From the NCBI RefSeq assembly GCF_900141875.1, contig NZ_FQZE01000003.1:175608-239607 (forward strand): a stretch of 64,000 bases of DNA, in the 5' to 3' direction. Positions within the stretch are counted from its first letter, which is position 1; each line of letters begins with the position of its first letter. Below are positions 8,076 through 17,814 of this stretch, piece after piece. Below the pieces are notes generated by a model. That model made no database searches. It was not told where the DNA came from and saw only the letters and a program-made list of their open reading frames with translations. Both the position numbers and the translations under genes were made by a program. The stretch is from Tangfeifania diversioriginum. Its GTDB lineage: Bacteria; Bacteroidota; Bacteroidia; Bacteroidales; Prolixibacteraceae.

Positions 8076-9866
8076 TCAGTCGGTTACCCGCGGAAGAATA
8101 AAATAAAAAAGTGCGCCCTGCCCGGTTTTTCCGTTGCTTTCAACACCAAATTTGCCTCCCAGCTTGCCTACAATTCTTTTTACAATGGAAAGCCCTAATC
8201 CGTAGCCTTCAGCTTTCCCCGGATCGAGCCGTGCATATTTCCGGAAAAGTTTCGATTGCTCCTCTTTTGTCAGTCCTTTTCCATTGTCTTTAATCCAGAA
8301 TCTCACGTGGTTATTCTCCGGAAAATCGGCCCCCACCTCGATTTCAGGAGGAGTGCCACCATATTTTATGGCATTGCTAAGGTAATTGGTCCAAACCTCT
8401 TCAATCCATGGGGCATGACCCATTGCCTGAGGCCAGTTTTCGGGTTGTTTAATTTTTGAACCGCTCGCCGTTATATCTTGATGCAACCGCTTTTGAGCCT
8501 CCCTGAAAATCGATTTCATGTTCAGTGGTTTCATCTCAATTTCGGTGTGGCTTACGGTGGCCAGAATTAACAACTCCTGCGTAATGTGCATTGCTTTTTC
8601 AGCCGAACTTCTTACCAACCCAATAATCTCTTTCAGTTGTTCAGGGTCGTTTCCTTCAATGCTGTCAACTAAAATTTCGGTAGAAGAAAAAATGGAGCCG
8701 AGTGAATTCTTAAGATCATGTGCAACGGTATGCGAAAAAGCATCGAGATCCTCAATGAGTTTTCCTCGCTTTTCAATTTCTGCCCTGAGTTTTTGGTTGG
8801 TTTCTTTCAATTCAACTTCCCCCAGTTTCATAGATGTGATGTCGTGAACCTGAATGAAATGGCCCGAAATTTTGTGGTCCCGGTTAAAAACAGGAGACAC
8901 GCGAACCTGGTAATATTTGTCGGTGCCATCAAAATAAACTTCCAAATCCTTTGGTCCGGTACCTTCATTTTCAATTACAGTGACAAAATTTTTATAATCT
9001 GAAAACACTTTGGTAAAAGATTCGCGTATGATTGATTTTTGCCGGAGTTGAAAAATCGAATGAACCGCTGAATTGCAATCTTCAACAAAACCTTCTGAAT
9101 TCACAACCAAAACGCCATCATCCATGGTTTCAATGAGCTTGTTGCGGGCAAAAGGCACAAGGTCGAATATTCGATACTTAACAATACCGAATGTAATGAT
9201 CAACCCAGTAAAAACAAACAGAACAGGTGTCCAGTCAAAACCAGGTACTGGATTCAGACCTGTAATATACATCAAATTACCGGTGAGAGGAATAACAGTT
9301 GCAACAAGCAAAGTACTTACCTGCGATTTGTAATAGGCGGTAAATTTATAGATGGATTGCACAAGATTGAAAACCCCCATCAAAATTAACAGGATCGAGT
9401 AAACCCAGAAAAACCAGAACCAAACTCCGTGGTAATAGTACACCATATTAATTTCCGGGTCATACTCAATACTTATCCAAACCAAATGGTGTAAGTGATT
9501 GGTAAAAACCAGCATCAGCGTAATAAATGGAACAACCAGGAGGAGTGAAATATTTCGGGGAGTAAGTACATTTACTTTCTGACTGAAAGCCGCTGTAAAT
9601 AAATAATAACTAACCGGCAAGAATACTATTCCCACATAGGAAAATTGTGTCCAGATAATTTTTGACTGAAGTGTATAAATAGTGTATTCAATCCCGTTAC
9701 CTGTAGCCCAAACCGCAGCAAACAACTCAACAAAAATTAAATATTTAACATCGGGTGACTTGCGGTATTTCCAAAGGACAAAAATTGTAGCAACTGCAAC
9801 AAGTGCTGCAATCAATTCAATAAAATTTTCTCTGCTGAAATAATATAAAAAGCTGTTTATCATCAT
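8076..9866 (-). CDS. 7TM-PAS sensor histidine kinase
   Basis: Membrane sensor kinase of 596 residues. Residues 1-225 contain about seven hydrophobic segments, like the 7TM sensor N-terminal domain. A PAS domain follows (DGVLVVNSEGFVEDCN to GHFIQVHDIT). A short coiled coil and the phosphoacceptor H-box SHTVAHDLKNSLG come next. The ATPase domain shows N (YLSNAIKYGG), G1 (IKDNGKGL) and G2 (GYGLGLSIVKRIVG) boxes. No receiver domain and no response regulator gene lies nearby, so it is an orphan kinase in this window. The signal sensed is unknown. Confidence 0.9.
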   Translation of the reverse strand: MMINSFLYYFSRENFIELIAALVAVATIFVLWKYRKSPDVKYLIFVELFAAVWATGNGIEYTIYTLQSKIIWTQFSYVGIVFLPVSYYLFTAAFSQKVNVLTPRNISLLLVVPFITLMLVFTNHLHHLVWISIEYDPEINMVYYYHGVWFWFFWVYSILLILMGVFNLVQSIYKFTAYYKSQVSTLLVATVIPLTGNLMYITGLNPVPGFDWTPVLFVFTGLIITFGIVKYRIFDLVPFARNKLIETMDDGVLVVNSEGFVEDCNSAVHSIFQLRQKSIIRESFTKVFSDYKNFVTVIENEGTGPKDLEVYFDGTDKYYQVRVSPVFNRDHKISGHFIQVHDITSMKLGEVELKETNQKLRAEIEKRGKLIEDLDAFSHTVAHDLKNSLGSIFSSTEILVDSIEGNDPEQLKEIIGLVRSSAEKAMHITQELLILATVSHTEIEMKPLNMKSIFREAQKRLHQDITASGSKIKQPENWPQAMGHAPWIEEVWTNYLSNAIKYGGTPPEIEVGADFPENNHVRFWIKDNGKGLTKEEQSKLFRKYARLDPGKAEGYGLGLSIVKRIVGKLGGKFGVESNGKTGQGALFYFILPRVTD

Positions 9867-9921
9867 AAATCCTTAGGGATTCGTGACCCAAAATTAATTA
9901 ATTTTTTAAAATGATTACCTT

Positions 9922-9929
9922 TATTTTTG
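9922..9929 (+). promoter_or_regulatory. Likely -7 box upstream of kdsA
   Basis: TATTTTTG matches the Bacteroidota -7 consensus TAnnTTTG exactly and lies 63 bases before the kdsA start, in the gap between divergent genes. The -33 element is only a T-rich stretch, so support is moderate. Confidence 0.4.
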
Positions 9930-9991
9930 CAGATGATATTGCCATTTGACCAACTACTTCCTACATTTGCTCAGAGATTAAAATAATTAAA

Positions 9992-10810
9992 ATGCTTCCC
10001 ACAATAGAAAAATTAAAATACACTGATCAGAATAATTTTTTTCTGATGGCCGGCCCGTGCGCAATTGAAGGCGAAAAAATGGCGATGGAAATTGCTGAAC
10101 AAATTGTAGAAATTTCCAACCGGCTTAAAATTCCTTTTATTTTTAAAGGCTCGTACCGAAAAGCCAACCGCTCACGGCTCGATTCTTTTACCGGAATTGG
10201 CGATGAAAAAGCGCTGAAAATTCTGCGAAAGATAAATGAAACGTTTGCTATTCCAACTGTTACTGATATTCATTCAGCCGCAGAAGCACCAATGGCAGCT
10301 GAATATGTTGACGTGCTGCAAATTCCGGCCTTTCTTTGCCGCCAGACCGACATCCTGGTAACAGCTGCCCAAACAGGAAAAGTGGTAAATATTAAAAAAG
10401 GCCAGTTTCTGTCTGCCGCGGCCATGCAGTTTGCTGTAAACAAAGTAAAAGAAAGTGGAAACGATAATGTGATTCTTACCGAACGGGGAACCACTTTTGG
10501 TTACCAGGATTTGGTGGTGGATTACCGCGGAATTCCCGAAATGCAAAAAATGGAAGTTCCGGTTGTACTCGACATCACCCACTCGCTGCAGCAACCCAAC
10601 CAGGTTAGCGGTGTAACAGGCGGCCAGCCCGAACTGATTGAAACCATAGCCCGCGCCGGAATTGCAGTGGGTGCCGACGGTATTTTTATTGAAACACATC
10701 CCAATCCGGCAGAAGCAAAGTCGGACGGCGCAAATATGCTGAAGCTTGACCAGCTGGAACCGCTGTTGGAGAATCTGTCTGAATTGTATAAATTTGCACA
10801 AAAGCTTTAG
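9992..10810 (+). CDS. kdsA: 3-deoxy-8-phosphooctulonate (KDO-8-P) synthase
   Basis: Condenses phosphoenolpyruvate with arabinose 5-phosphate to make KDO 8-phosphate for lipopolysaccharide core synthesis. The sequence has the family motifs MAGPCAIEG, FKGSYRKANRSR, DVLQIPAFLCRQTD, NIKKGQF, TERGTTFGY and FIETHPNPAEAKSDG. At 272 residues it is full length. A toxin-antitoxin-like pair starts only two bases after its stop, which is unusual company for an essential biosynthetic gene. The enzyme is cytoplasmic and the assignment is secure. Confidence 0.95.
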   Translation: MLPTIEKLKYTDQNNFFLMAGPCAIEGEKMAMEIAEQIVEISNRLKIPFIFKGSYRKANRSRLDSFTGIGDEKALKILRKINETFAIPTVTDIHSAAEAPMAAEYVDVLQIPAFLCRQTDILVTAAQTGKVVNIKKGQFLSAAAMQFAVNKVKESGNDNVILTERGTTFGYQDLVVDYRGIPEMQKMEVPVVLDITHSLQQPNQVSGVTGGQPELIETIARAGIAVGADGIFIETHPNPAEAKSDGANMLKLDQLEPLLENLSELYKFAQKL

Positions 10811-10812
10811 CA

Positions 10813-11025
10813 ATGAAAACAATAGAATTAAAGGTAAAAGATAAAGTTGCAGAAAAATTTTCCAGAATGGATGCTGTTGAACGTAAACAATTATTAAAAA
10901 AAGTTGAAGAGTTTGTAACAAAAGAATCCAAATTCATGCAAACTGTCAGAGAAATGCAACGTGAAGCGAAAGATAACGGCTTGACACAGGAAATCCTGGA
11001 TGAAATCCTTAACGAAAACAAGTGA
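10813..11025 (+). CDS. Antitoxin-like partner of a PIN toxin
   Basis: A 70-residue, charged, mostly helical protein that starts two bases after kdsA and overlaps the PIN-domain gene by four bases (GTGA). This arrangement is typical of VapB-like antitoxins. I see no AbrB or ribbon-helix-helix signature by eye. The function is inferred from size, charge and the coupled neighbour. It would bind and neutralise the PIN ribonuclease. Confidence 0.6.
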   Translation: MKTIELKVKDKVAEKFSRMDAVERKQLLKKVEEFVTKESKFMQTVREMQREAKDNGLTQEILDEILNENK

Positions 11026-11423
11026 AGATTGTCCTCGATACAAATGTATTAATCAGTTCGATACTAATTGAAGGAAGTATTACAGATATAGCTTTGACGA
11101 AAGCCGAAAAATATCACGATATTTTATGTTCAGACAAAATTTATGGTGAACTTGTCAAAGCATTAATGCTTCCAAAATTTGACAAGTATATTAGTCGCTA
11201 TCGACGCAAGAAATTTATGGAATCGTTTGAGAACAGGGCTACTTTCGTTAAAGTTGAAGAAGTTATAAATGCCTGCCGCGATCCAAAAGACAACATGTTT
11301 CTGGAATTGGCTGTATCTGCAAAAGCTGATCTTATTATTACCGGTGATAAAGATTTACTTGAATTGAATCCTTTCCGGGGCACTCAAATTATTTCACCAA
11401 AAGAATTTATTGAGCAAATATAA
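11022..11423 (+). CDS. PIN-domain ribonuclease, toxin component
   Basis: A PIN-domain RNase of the COG1569 type (putative toxin-antitoxin toxins). The four acidic active-site positions are seen: LDTNV, the Glu in YGELVKAL, RDPKDNMFLELA and ITGDKDLL. A GTG start at 11022 overlaps the antitoxin stop, implying translational coupling, and gives 133 residues. RNA target unknown. It is downstream of kdsA and probably co-transcribed with it. Confidence 0.8.
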   Translation: MKIVLDTNVLISSILIEGSITDIALTKAEKYHDILCSDKIYGELVKALMLPKFDKYISRYRRKKFMESFENRATFVKVEEVINACRDPKDNMFLELAVSAKADLIITGDKDLLELNPFRGTQIISPKEFIEQI

Positions 11424-11429
11424 AATACG

Positions 11430-11843
11430 ATGAAAAACAGACGAACATTCCTGAAAAAACTTGCGGCCGGAACAGTTGCGGCCGGTTTCCTGTCTTTTAC
11501 AAAAAAAGCCTCAGCCGGCGAAGTACAACTCAAAGGCGCATTAATTCACCATGTATTTTTCTGGCTAAAAGAGCCGGGTAATAAAGCGCACAGAAAACAG
11601 TTTGAAAAAGCACTGGAAGATTTAATAAAAGTGGATACCATAAAAGTGAGTCACATTGGAGTTCCGGCTGAAACTGAAGAGCGCGGAGTAGTTGAAAACT
11701 CCTACACCTATTCCTACATGGTAATGTTCGACAGTTTGAAAGATCAAAACATTTATCAGAAACATCCGCTGCACCTGAAATTTATTGAAGAGAACGAACA
11801 TCTGTGGGGAAAAGTAGTGGTTTACGATTCGGTGGATGCTTAA
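11430..11843 (+). CDS. Exported Dabb-family (stress-responsive A/B barrel) protein
   Basis: A small dimeric alpha/beta barrel protein. The Dabb signature is seen at LIHHVFFWLKEPG and later SYMVMFDSLKDQNIYQKHPLH. An N-terminal RRTFLKKLAAGTVAAGF segment looks like a Tat or Sec signal, so the protein is exported. At 137 residues it is one barrel domain plus signal. It begins seven bases after the PIN gene. Function of exported Dabb proteins is not known. Confidence 0.8.
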   Translation: MKNRRTFLKKLAAGTVAAGFLSFTKKASAGEVQLKGALIHHVFFWLKEPGNKAHRKQFEKALEDLIKVDTIKVSHIGVPAETEERGVVENSYTYSYMVMFDSLKDQNIYQKHPLHLKFIEENEHLWGKVVVYDSVDA

Positions 11844-11922
11844 CCAGGGAAGACGGACTTTTCCCGAAGGAATCCCTGTAAAACAATTCCGACATTTCGA
11901 GTTAGAAAACTCAAATTCCCGG

Positions 11923-13155
11923 TCAATGAAAAAACAGATACGCCATTAAAATCGCGGCAATAATTCCGGTAAAATCGGCGATTAAACCACAAACCACTGC
12001 GTAGCGGGTATTTTTAATTCCCACCGCCCCAAAGTACACCGCCAGAATGTAAAATGTGGTATCGGTGGCTCCCTGCACTGTACTTGCCACACGCCCGATA
12101 AACGAATCGGCACCATGCGTGTTCATGGCATCCACCATCATTCCACGGGCGCCGCTGCCGCTGAGTGGTTTCATCAGTGCAGTTGGCAAAGCCGGTGTAA
12201 AATCGGTATTGATGCCCACCAGCTCAAAAACCCAGGTAAAACCAGAAATGAGCCATTCCATTGCCCCGGAAGCCCGGAAAACCCCGATGGCAACCAAAAT
12301 GGCCACGAGGTAGGGAATAATTTTCACGGCCGTTTTAAAGCCATCTTTGGCCCCGTCGATAAAAGCCTCATATACATTCACTTTTCGGATTAACGCCATC
12401 AGTATAAAGGCAATAATCACCGAAAACAAAATAAAATTACTCGCCTGTCTTGAAACCTGGGTAACGGCTTCCTGATCCAATGTTGAAAAGTACCAGATTA
12501 TCCCAAGGATAACGGCTGTTAATCCGCCTAAATAGGAAAGCACCACTTTATCGAGCAGGTTAATTTTCTGATAGAATGAAACGGCAATTAAACCGGCCAG
12601 GGTTGAAAAATAGGTGGCCAGCAAAATGGGAATAAATATATCGGACGGATTTACAGCCCCCATCTGAGCGCGATAAACCATAATACTGATGGGCAGCAAC
12701 GTTAACCCCGAAGTATTCAGCACGAGAAACATAATTTGCGCATTGGAAGCAGTTTTTTTATCGGGGTTGGTTTGCTGCATTTCTTTCATGGCCTGCAAAC
12801 CGGTGGGCGTTGCGGCATTGTCGAGGTTGAGCATGTTGGCCGCAATGTTCATCATAATGGAACCGTACGCAGGGTGCGATTTCCCAAGCTCTGGAAAAAG
12901 CTTGTTAAAAAACGGCCCGATGAGCCGGGAAAACACATTCACGATTCCGCCCTTTTCGCCAATCCGCATAATCCCCATCCAGAGTGTGAGCACCCCGGTG
13001 AGGCCAAGCGAAATTTCGAAACCGGTTTTGGCCATGTCGAAAGTGGAATTTACCATATTGGGAAACACTTCCAAATCGCCAAAAAACAGGAGGCGGATGA
13101 GCCCGATTACAAACGCGGCCAAAAAGAAAAATATCCAGATATAGTTTAAAGCCAT
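11923..13155 (-). CDS. Fused SpmA-SpmB-like membrane protein (nucleoside-recognition domains)
   Basis: A 410-residue integral membrane protein with two Gate/nucleoside-recognition domains. The N-terminal half resembles SpmA (GVLTLWMGIMRIGEKGG, NMLNLDNAATPTGLQAMKEM). The C-terminal half resembles SpmB (TAVKIIPYLVAILVAIGVFRASGA, KPLSGSGARGMM, GATDTTFYILAVYFGAVG). In spore formers these are two separate genes, while Bacteroidota carry a fusion and do not sporulate. The transport or gating role is unknown. Monocistronic by position. Confidence 0.85.
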   Translation of the reverse strand: MALNYIWIFFFLAAFVIGLIRLLFFGDLEVFPNMVNSTFDMAKTGFEISLGLTGVLTLWMGIMRIGEKGGIVNVFSRLIGPFFNKLFPELGKSHPAYGSIMMNIAANMLNLDNAATPTGLQAMKEMQQTNPDKKTASNAQIMFLVLNTSGLTLLPISIMVYRAQMGAVNPSDIFIPILLATYFSTLAGLIAVSFYQKINLLDKVVLSYLGGLTAVILGIIWYFSTLDQEAVTQVSRQASNFILFSVIIAFILMALIRKVNVYEAFIDGAKDGFKTAVKIIPYLVAILVAIGVFRASGAMEWLISGFTWVFELVGINTDFTPALPTALMKPLSGSGARGMMVDAMNTHGADSFIGRVASTVQGATDTTFYILAVYFGAVGIKNTRYAVVCGLIADFTGIIAAILMAYLFFH

Positions 13156-13408
13156 AATTCAAGGTATAATTCCAGACAAATGTAAAAAGTTGAATGGTTA
13201 AAACAGCAGCAAACTACCACAATTTAATTTTGAATTCATTTATAATCTCAAAAATTATTTAAACACAAAATGTCGCCAATATGCCAAAAAAGGAGGAATA
13301 ATGGGAATTAAATAAGCAAAGTTTAGCATTTCAAATGCAATAAGATTTCTGCTATTTTTTGTAGTTTTACAATTTATTGAAAACAAACATTTATGTAAAT
13401 TTTTAAAC

Positions 13409-14977
13409 ATGCCAACTCAAAAAAGATTTCTGTTTTTTTTGAATATCTTATTGATTACATTTATTACTGGATGTAAATCTCCCCAAATAGGTGAAGTTCA
13501 AAAAGCTAATCAATTACCCAAAATTTTTCCCAATTATATCAATGTAACCATCCCAGTAAATATTGCACCAATGAATTTTTCTATTAAAGAAGAAGGTGAT
13601 CTTTTTTGGGCAAAAATTTCGTCAGGAAATGAAGAATTACTCATTAGATCTAAAAATGGTGTTATAAAATTCCAGGAAAAACGATGGAAAAAACTAATAA
13701 AAAACAATCAGGAGGGGCAATTAAAAATCAAGATATTTGTAAAAAAAGAAGAAAATGAAATCACCCGTGAATTCGAACCGTTTCATATGTATATTGCCAA
13801 AGAAAAGATTGATCCCTTTTTAGTTTACAGATTAATTCATCCGGGATATTACAACTGGTCATCTATTAAAATTGAACAACGTTCAGTTGAAAGCTTCAAC
13901 CAAGCATCAATAGTTGAAAATGAGCTGATTGAAAAAAACTGTGTAAATTGTCATGCGTTTAACCAAAACAATCCTGAAAGATTCTTAATTCATATTCGGG
14001 GCTCAAAAGGTGGAACCTACTTTACTGATGACCAACAAATTTTGAAAACAGATTTAAAAATTGAAAGTATGCCAGGAGGAGCTACGTACCCTTCGTGGCA
14101 TCCTGGGGGTAGATTTGTAGCCTTTTCATCAAATCAGGTTAGGCAAAATTTTTATGCACATCAGGAAAAAAGTATCGAGGTTTTCGATTTGGTTTCGTCT
14201 CTTATATTATATGACACTCAAACAAATGAAATATTAAACATTACAGAAAAAGATTCAATCAACCCGCTGCAAACTTTTCCTTCATGGTCACCCGATGGAA
14301 AATATTTATATTTCTGCAGTGCCGGTTGCAGGAAAGCCGGTTCAAATTTATCACTGGACGATATTAAGAATATACATTACAATTTGGTTCGAAAATCATT
14401 CGATCCGATTTCACGCACATTTGGAAAAGATGAACTTGTTTTTGATGCATCAAAAATGAAAAAAAGTGCTTCATTTCCCAGAATTTCTCCGGATGGAAAA
14501 TTCATCGTATTTACCATGGCCGATTATGGAACTTTTCCAATATGGCACGAAGAGGCTGACCTGTATTTGCTAAATCTACAAAGCGGAAAGTTTAAAAAAA
14601 TGGAACTAAACAGTAACAAAACTGAGAGTTACCACACCTGGTCATCGAATGGCAAATGGCTTGTTTTTAGTAGCAAAAGAATAGATGGAAGAAGTGCAAG
14701 ACCCCACTTTGCCTATATTAATTCCGGGGATAGTATCGGAAAACCTTTTGTGCTTCCACAACAAAACCCGAACTTTTACAATAAAATACTGGAATCCTAT
14801 AATATCCCTGAGTTTGTAACAAGTAAAGTGAAATTTAATCCAACGGATTTTGAATCAGCTGCAAATAAAAAACCATTAATATCCAGTCCCGGGAATCCGA
14901 ATGATACTACACCCCGATGGATTAAATTGGAAAATGAGAAAGAACGTGCTAAGATTGAAAAGGGAGTACATGAATAG
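13409..14977 (+). CDS. Lipoprotein with CxxCH motif and PD40/TolB-like propeller repeats
   Basis: A 522-residue putative lipoprotein with lipobox ITGC after an N-terminal hydrophobic stretch. One c-type heme attachment motif, CVNCH, lies near residue 178. It is followed by several WD40-like/PD40 blades (ATYPSWHPGGRFVAFSS, QTFPSWSPDGKYLYF, FPRISPDGKFIVFT, SYHTWSSNGKWLVFSS). This combination suggests a periplasmic or surface propeller with one heme. It overlaps the next gene by eight bases, so the two are likely made together. No precise function is known to me. Confidence 0.75.
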   Translation: MPTQKRFLFFLNILLITFITGCKSPQIGEVQKANQLPKIFPNYINVTIPVNIAPMNFSIKEEGDLFWAKISSGNEELLIRSKNGVIKFQEKRWKKLIKNNQEGQLKIKIFVKKEENEITREFEPFHMYIAKEKIDPFLVYRLIHPGYYNWSSIKIEQRSVESFNQASIVENELIEKNCVNCHAFNQNNPERFLIHIRGSKGGTYFTDDQQILKTDLKIESMPGGATYPSWHPGGRFVAFSSNQVRQNFYAHQEKSIEVFDLVSSLILYDTQTNEILNITEKDSINPLQTFPSWSPDGKYLYFCSAGCRKAGSNLSLDDIKNIHYNLVRKSFDPISRTFGKDELVFDASKMKKSASFPRISPDGKFIVFTMADYGTFPIWHEEADLYLLNLQSGKFKKMELNSNKTESYHTWSSNGKWLVFSSKRIDGRSARPHFAYINSGDSIGKPFVLPQQNPNFYNKILESYNIPEFVTSKVKFNPTDFESAANKKPLISSPGNPNDTTPRWIKLENEKERAKIEKGVHE

Positions 14978-16733
14978 AACATTAAAAAATCCAGGTTTTT
15001 ATATTATTAATTTGCTGTTTTTTGCAACTGCATTTAGTTACTTTTTTGGGATTGCTAACCACATTTTATTCTTTCAGGAAAACAATCATCTATTCATTTT
15101 TTCAAAATTTTACTTAGATGATTATTTCACACAACCTGGCGGTCTTTTGGTGCTGACAGGTAAATTTTTTACTCAGTTTTATTTCCATGCAATAATTGGG
15201 GTTATAATTCTTGCAACTACCCTAACCTTACCTGCAATTCTGATTTATCACATCAACAAGCACCTTCTTCCTCATTCTCAATTATCATTACCGTTGATGA
15301 TAATTCCTCCCTTTTTGTTACTGTTGATGCAGACTCATTATTACCACATGCTTGAATTCAACTTTGGATTTCTTCTGATTCTGTTTTTTTTCTACATTTA
15401 TTTGACATTTCTCAAAAATAAAACCTCTTATGTTCCACTAATTCTGTTTCCGTTAGTTTACTACTTCATAGGTGTTTATGCCTGGATTTTAATTATGATG
15501 CTTATCCTTCTTAATCTTTTTTATAAAAAGGGTAATGAACGATTCATCAATTCTTCTATACTATTGGGGGTTGCTGTCATTACGGTAATTTTCAGCAAAA
15601 AAGTTCTTTTCTTTCAACCTTTTGAACAATTAATTACCTATCCTTTTCCTTCAGTAGAAAATAAAAACCATCACCTTTTTCTTTATATAACCACTGGCTT
15701 TATTGCAGTTTATCCATTAATTACCAAAGCCTTAACCACCTTTAGAACAAAACTCCATCAATCGAAATTTATTGGCACAGCAGCCGTGGTTGTTATTTTT
15801 GGTTTTTCAATTTTTTCGCTGTTCAATTCTTATAACAATCAAACTTCAAGAGTGATTCAATTAGAAAAGATGGTGCTTGATGAGGAATACAACCAGGCAA
15901 TTAATTTTCACGAAAAATATCCTTCTCAAAATTTGATAGCACAATATTTTTACAATATTGCACTTTCGGAAACAGACCAGTTGGCAAGCAGATTATTTTA
16001 CGGGCGGCAGGATTTTAATGTAAATGCACTAATCCTCCCCTGGAACGAAGAGCATTTAAACTGGGGAGCGCATTTTTTTTATACAGTAGGTTTAATCAAC
16101 GAAGCACACCGTTGGGCCTACGAAGAAATGATTGTTTACGGTTATCGTCCACAAAATATTTCACTGTTGGCAAAAACCAATATTATTAACGGGAACTATA
16201 AGCGTGCGTATAAATATGTGGATATTTTAAAAAATACAGCTTTTTACCGCGATCGAGGAAATGAATATGAAGAATTACTTGCAGACACTACACTAATTGC
16301 AGTACATCCGGAATTTGGCTTAAAACGAAATATTATGCCCCAAGATGATTTTTTCACAGAAATAGTTTCACCACAGAACAACATTCCCAAACTACTTCAA
16401 TCAAATCCTGAAAACCAAAAAGCCTTCGAATACATGATGGCCTGGTTTCTTTTATCTAAAAATGTAGAAGGCATAATAAATAATTTACCAAAGCTCAATA
16501 ATCTGAATTACAACAAAATTCCCCGCCATATCGAGGAAGCAACCCTTGCTTACACCAACAGCACGGGCGAAAATCCTGATTTAGGCGGCCTTACAATTAG
16601 CAACGAAACTATATTACGTTTTAACCAGTATATTTCTGATTTTAAACAAACACGTCAGAACCCTTCAACCCAAAAAAATATAATGCAAAACAAGTATCAA
16701 AATACTTTCTGGTTTTATTTTCATTTCAAATAA
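14970..16733 (+). CDS. DUF6057-family membrane protein
   Basis: Starts inside the end of the propeller lipoprotein gene (8-bp overlap). The internal ATG at 14970 is preferred to an earlier in-frame start at 14901 because it removes a charged leader. About 587 residues: ten or so hydrophobic segments in the first ~300, then a soluble, helical C-terminal half. I recognise the Bacteroidota-specific family DUF6057, commonly paired with a heme-motif PD40 protein as here. Function unknown; the pairing suggests one complex at the inner membrane. Confidence 0.7.
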   Translation: MNRTLKNPGFYIINLLFFATAFSYFFGIANHILFFQENNHLFIFSKFYLDDYFTQPGGLLVLTGKFFTQFYFHAIIGVIILATTLTLPAILIYHINKHLLPHSQLSLPLMIIPPFLLLLMQTHYYHMLEFNFGFLLILFFFYIYLTFLKNKTSYVPLILFPLVYYFIGVYAWILIMMLILLNLFYKKGNERFINSSILLGVAVITVIFSKKVLFFQPFEQLITYPFPSVENKNHHLFLYITTGFIAVYPLITKALTTFRTKLHQSKFIGTAAVVVIFGFSIFSLFNSYNNQTSRVIQLEKMVLDEEYNQAINFHEKYPSQNLIAQYFYNIALSETDQLASRLFYGRQDFNVNALILPWNEEHLNWGAHFFYTVGLINEAHRWAYEEMIVYGYRPQNISLLAKTNIINGNYKRAYKYVDILKNTAFYRDRGNEYEELLADTTLIAVHPEFGLKRNIMPQDDFFTEIVSPQNNIPKLLQSNPENQKAFEYMMAWFLLSKNVEGIINNLPKLNNLNYNKIPRHIEEATLAYTNSTGENPDLGGLTISNETILRFNQYISDFKQTRQNPSTQKNIMQNKYQNTFWFYFHFK

Positions 16734-16797
16734 AAAAAGGGAAATAAAAGGAAAAAATTTTAACCCCTTACCTCCCTTTTTAGGATAATATGTTGTT

Positions 16798-17739
16798 TTA
16801 ACGAACAAACGGTGCGTTATTCAGGTAATCAAAACAACGTTTCACGCCCTCAAACTGGGTAATATTTTCCCTGATATTTTCCAGTTCAACGTAGAATTCA
16901 TCCAAACCATTTTCATACGCTTTATTGAAAATGTTTTTAAAATTCATCATTCCCGATTCTCCTAAAATTGAACGGTCTTTAATGTGCAAAATTGGAAAAC
17001 GGTCGGCATGTTTTTCAAAATATTCCAGTGGATCGTTTTGTCCCATTACAGTCCAGTACACATCCATTTCGAAAAATACCAGCTTTGGATCAGTTCCTTC
17101 AAGCATTAAATCGTAAATAACATCGCCCACAGGATTTCTTCGGTTGGTTTCTTTCCCTTTATCTTCCTCTTTTACCACACGCCTGAATTCTCCGCTGTGG
17201 TTGTGGTAGCCCCACAGTATCCCGGCATCTTTAGCAATTTCGCCTGCTTTGTTAAAAACCTCACAAACTAAGGCCGCATCATCATGATTCTCAATGGTCG
17301 GCATTCCAGGCTGCACCAACGAAGTAACGCCCAATTTTGCATGATCTTCAACAGTTGCTTTCCAGAAATCAGCAATTTCGCCGGCATTGCTTTTTGTATA
17401 TTTACGAACAGGAGGGTTCACGTGTGAACCGGTTACCTTCAATCCTGCATTATCAGCCAATTTCCGAAATTCAGTCATATCATAACCATATATTTTCCGT
17501 TCGCGATACCCGGCTGCCTCGGCTGATGCATAACCAATTTCAGCTACTTTCTTCAATCCATTTGGCACATCTTCAGAAAATTCTCTTCCCAAAGAATAAA
17601 GCTGTAAACCTATACTTTTTTGTGATGGGAAAAGGGTACTCTGTGATGATGAAGCCTGGGCTGTTTTTAATGACCCTCCAACCAAACCACCTACAGTAAG
17701 CAGCCCCAGTTTTTTCAAAAATTCTCTTTTGGTTTCCAT
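16798..17739 (-). CDS. Exported sugar phosphate isomerase/epimerase-like TIM barrel
   Basis: A xylose-isomerase-like TIM barrel protein with a Tat/Sec-type leader (KREFLKKLGLLTVGGLVGG). Barrel motifs include IGLQLYSLGREF, LWGYHNHSGEF, VFFEMDVYWTVMG and PILHIKDRS, where the Glu, Asp and His usually bind metal. At 313 residues it is full length. It follows the susCD genes on the same strand, but a strong terminator (17779-17811) separates them, so it probably has its own promoter. Substrate unknown. Confidence 0.8.
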   Translation of the reverse strand: METKREFLKKLGLLTVGGLVGGSLKTAQASSSQSTLFPSQKSIGLQLYSLGREFSEDVPNGLKKVAEIGYASAEAAGYRERKIYGYDMTEFRKLADNAGLKVTGSHVNPPVRKYTKSNAGEIADFWKATVEDHAKLGVTSLVQPGMPTIENHDDAALVCEVFNKAGEIAKDAGILWGYHNHSGEFRRVVKEEDKGKETNRRNPVGDVIYDLMLEGTDPKLVFFEMDVYWTVMGQNDPLEYFEKHADRFPILHIKDRSILGESGMMNFKNIFNKAYENGLDEFYVELENIRENITQFEGVKRCFDYLNNAPFVR

Positions 17740-17778
17740 ATTTTATATTTACTAACAATATTATAAACATATTTATGA

Positions 17779-17811
17779 AAAAATAGGCTGTGAAATTCAC
17801 AGCCTATTTTG
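17779..17811 (-). terminator. Terminator of the susCD operon
   Basis: A long inverted repeat, AAATAGGCTGTGA with TCACAGCCTATTT, lies immediately after the susD stop. Read on the minus strand it ends in a run of T. It separates susCD from the downstream isomerase gene. Confidence 0.85.
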
Positions 17812-17814
17812 ATA

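Noticed and set aside
16733..16790. Terminator from AAAAAGGGA and TCCCTTTTT arms after the DUF6057 gene
   Set aside because: The loop is about 35 bases and the arms are A/T-rich, too weak to list.
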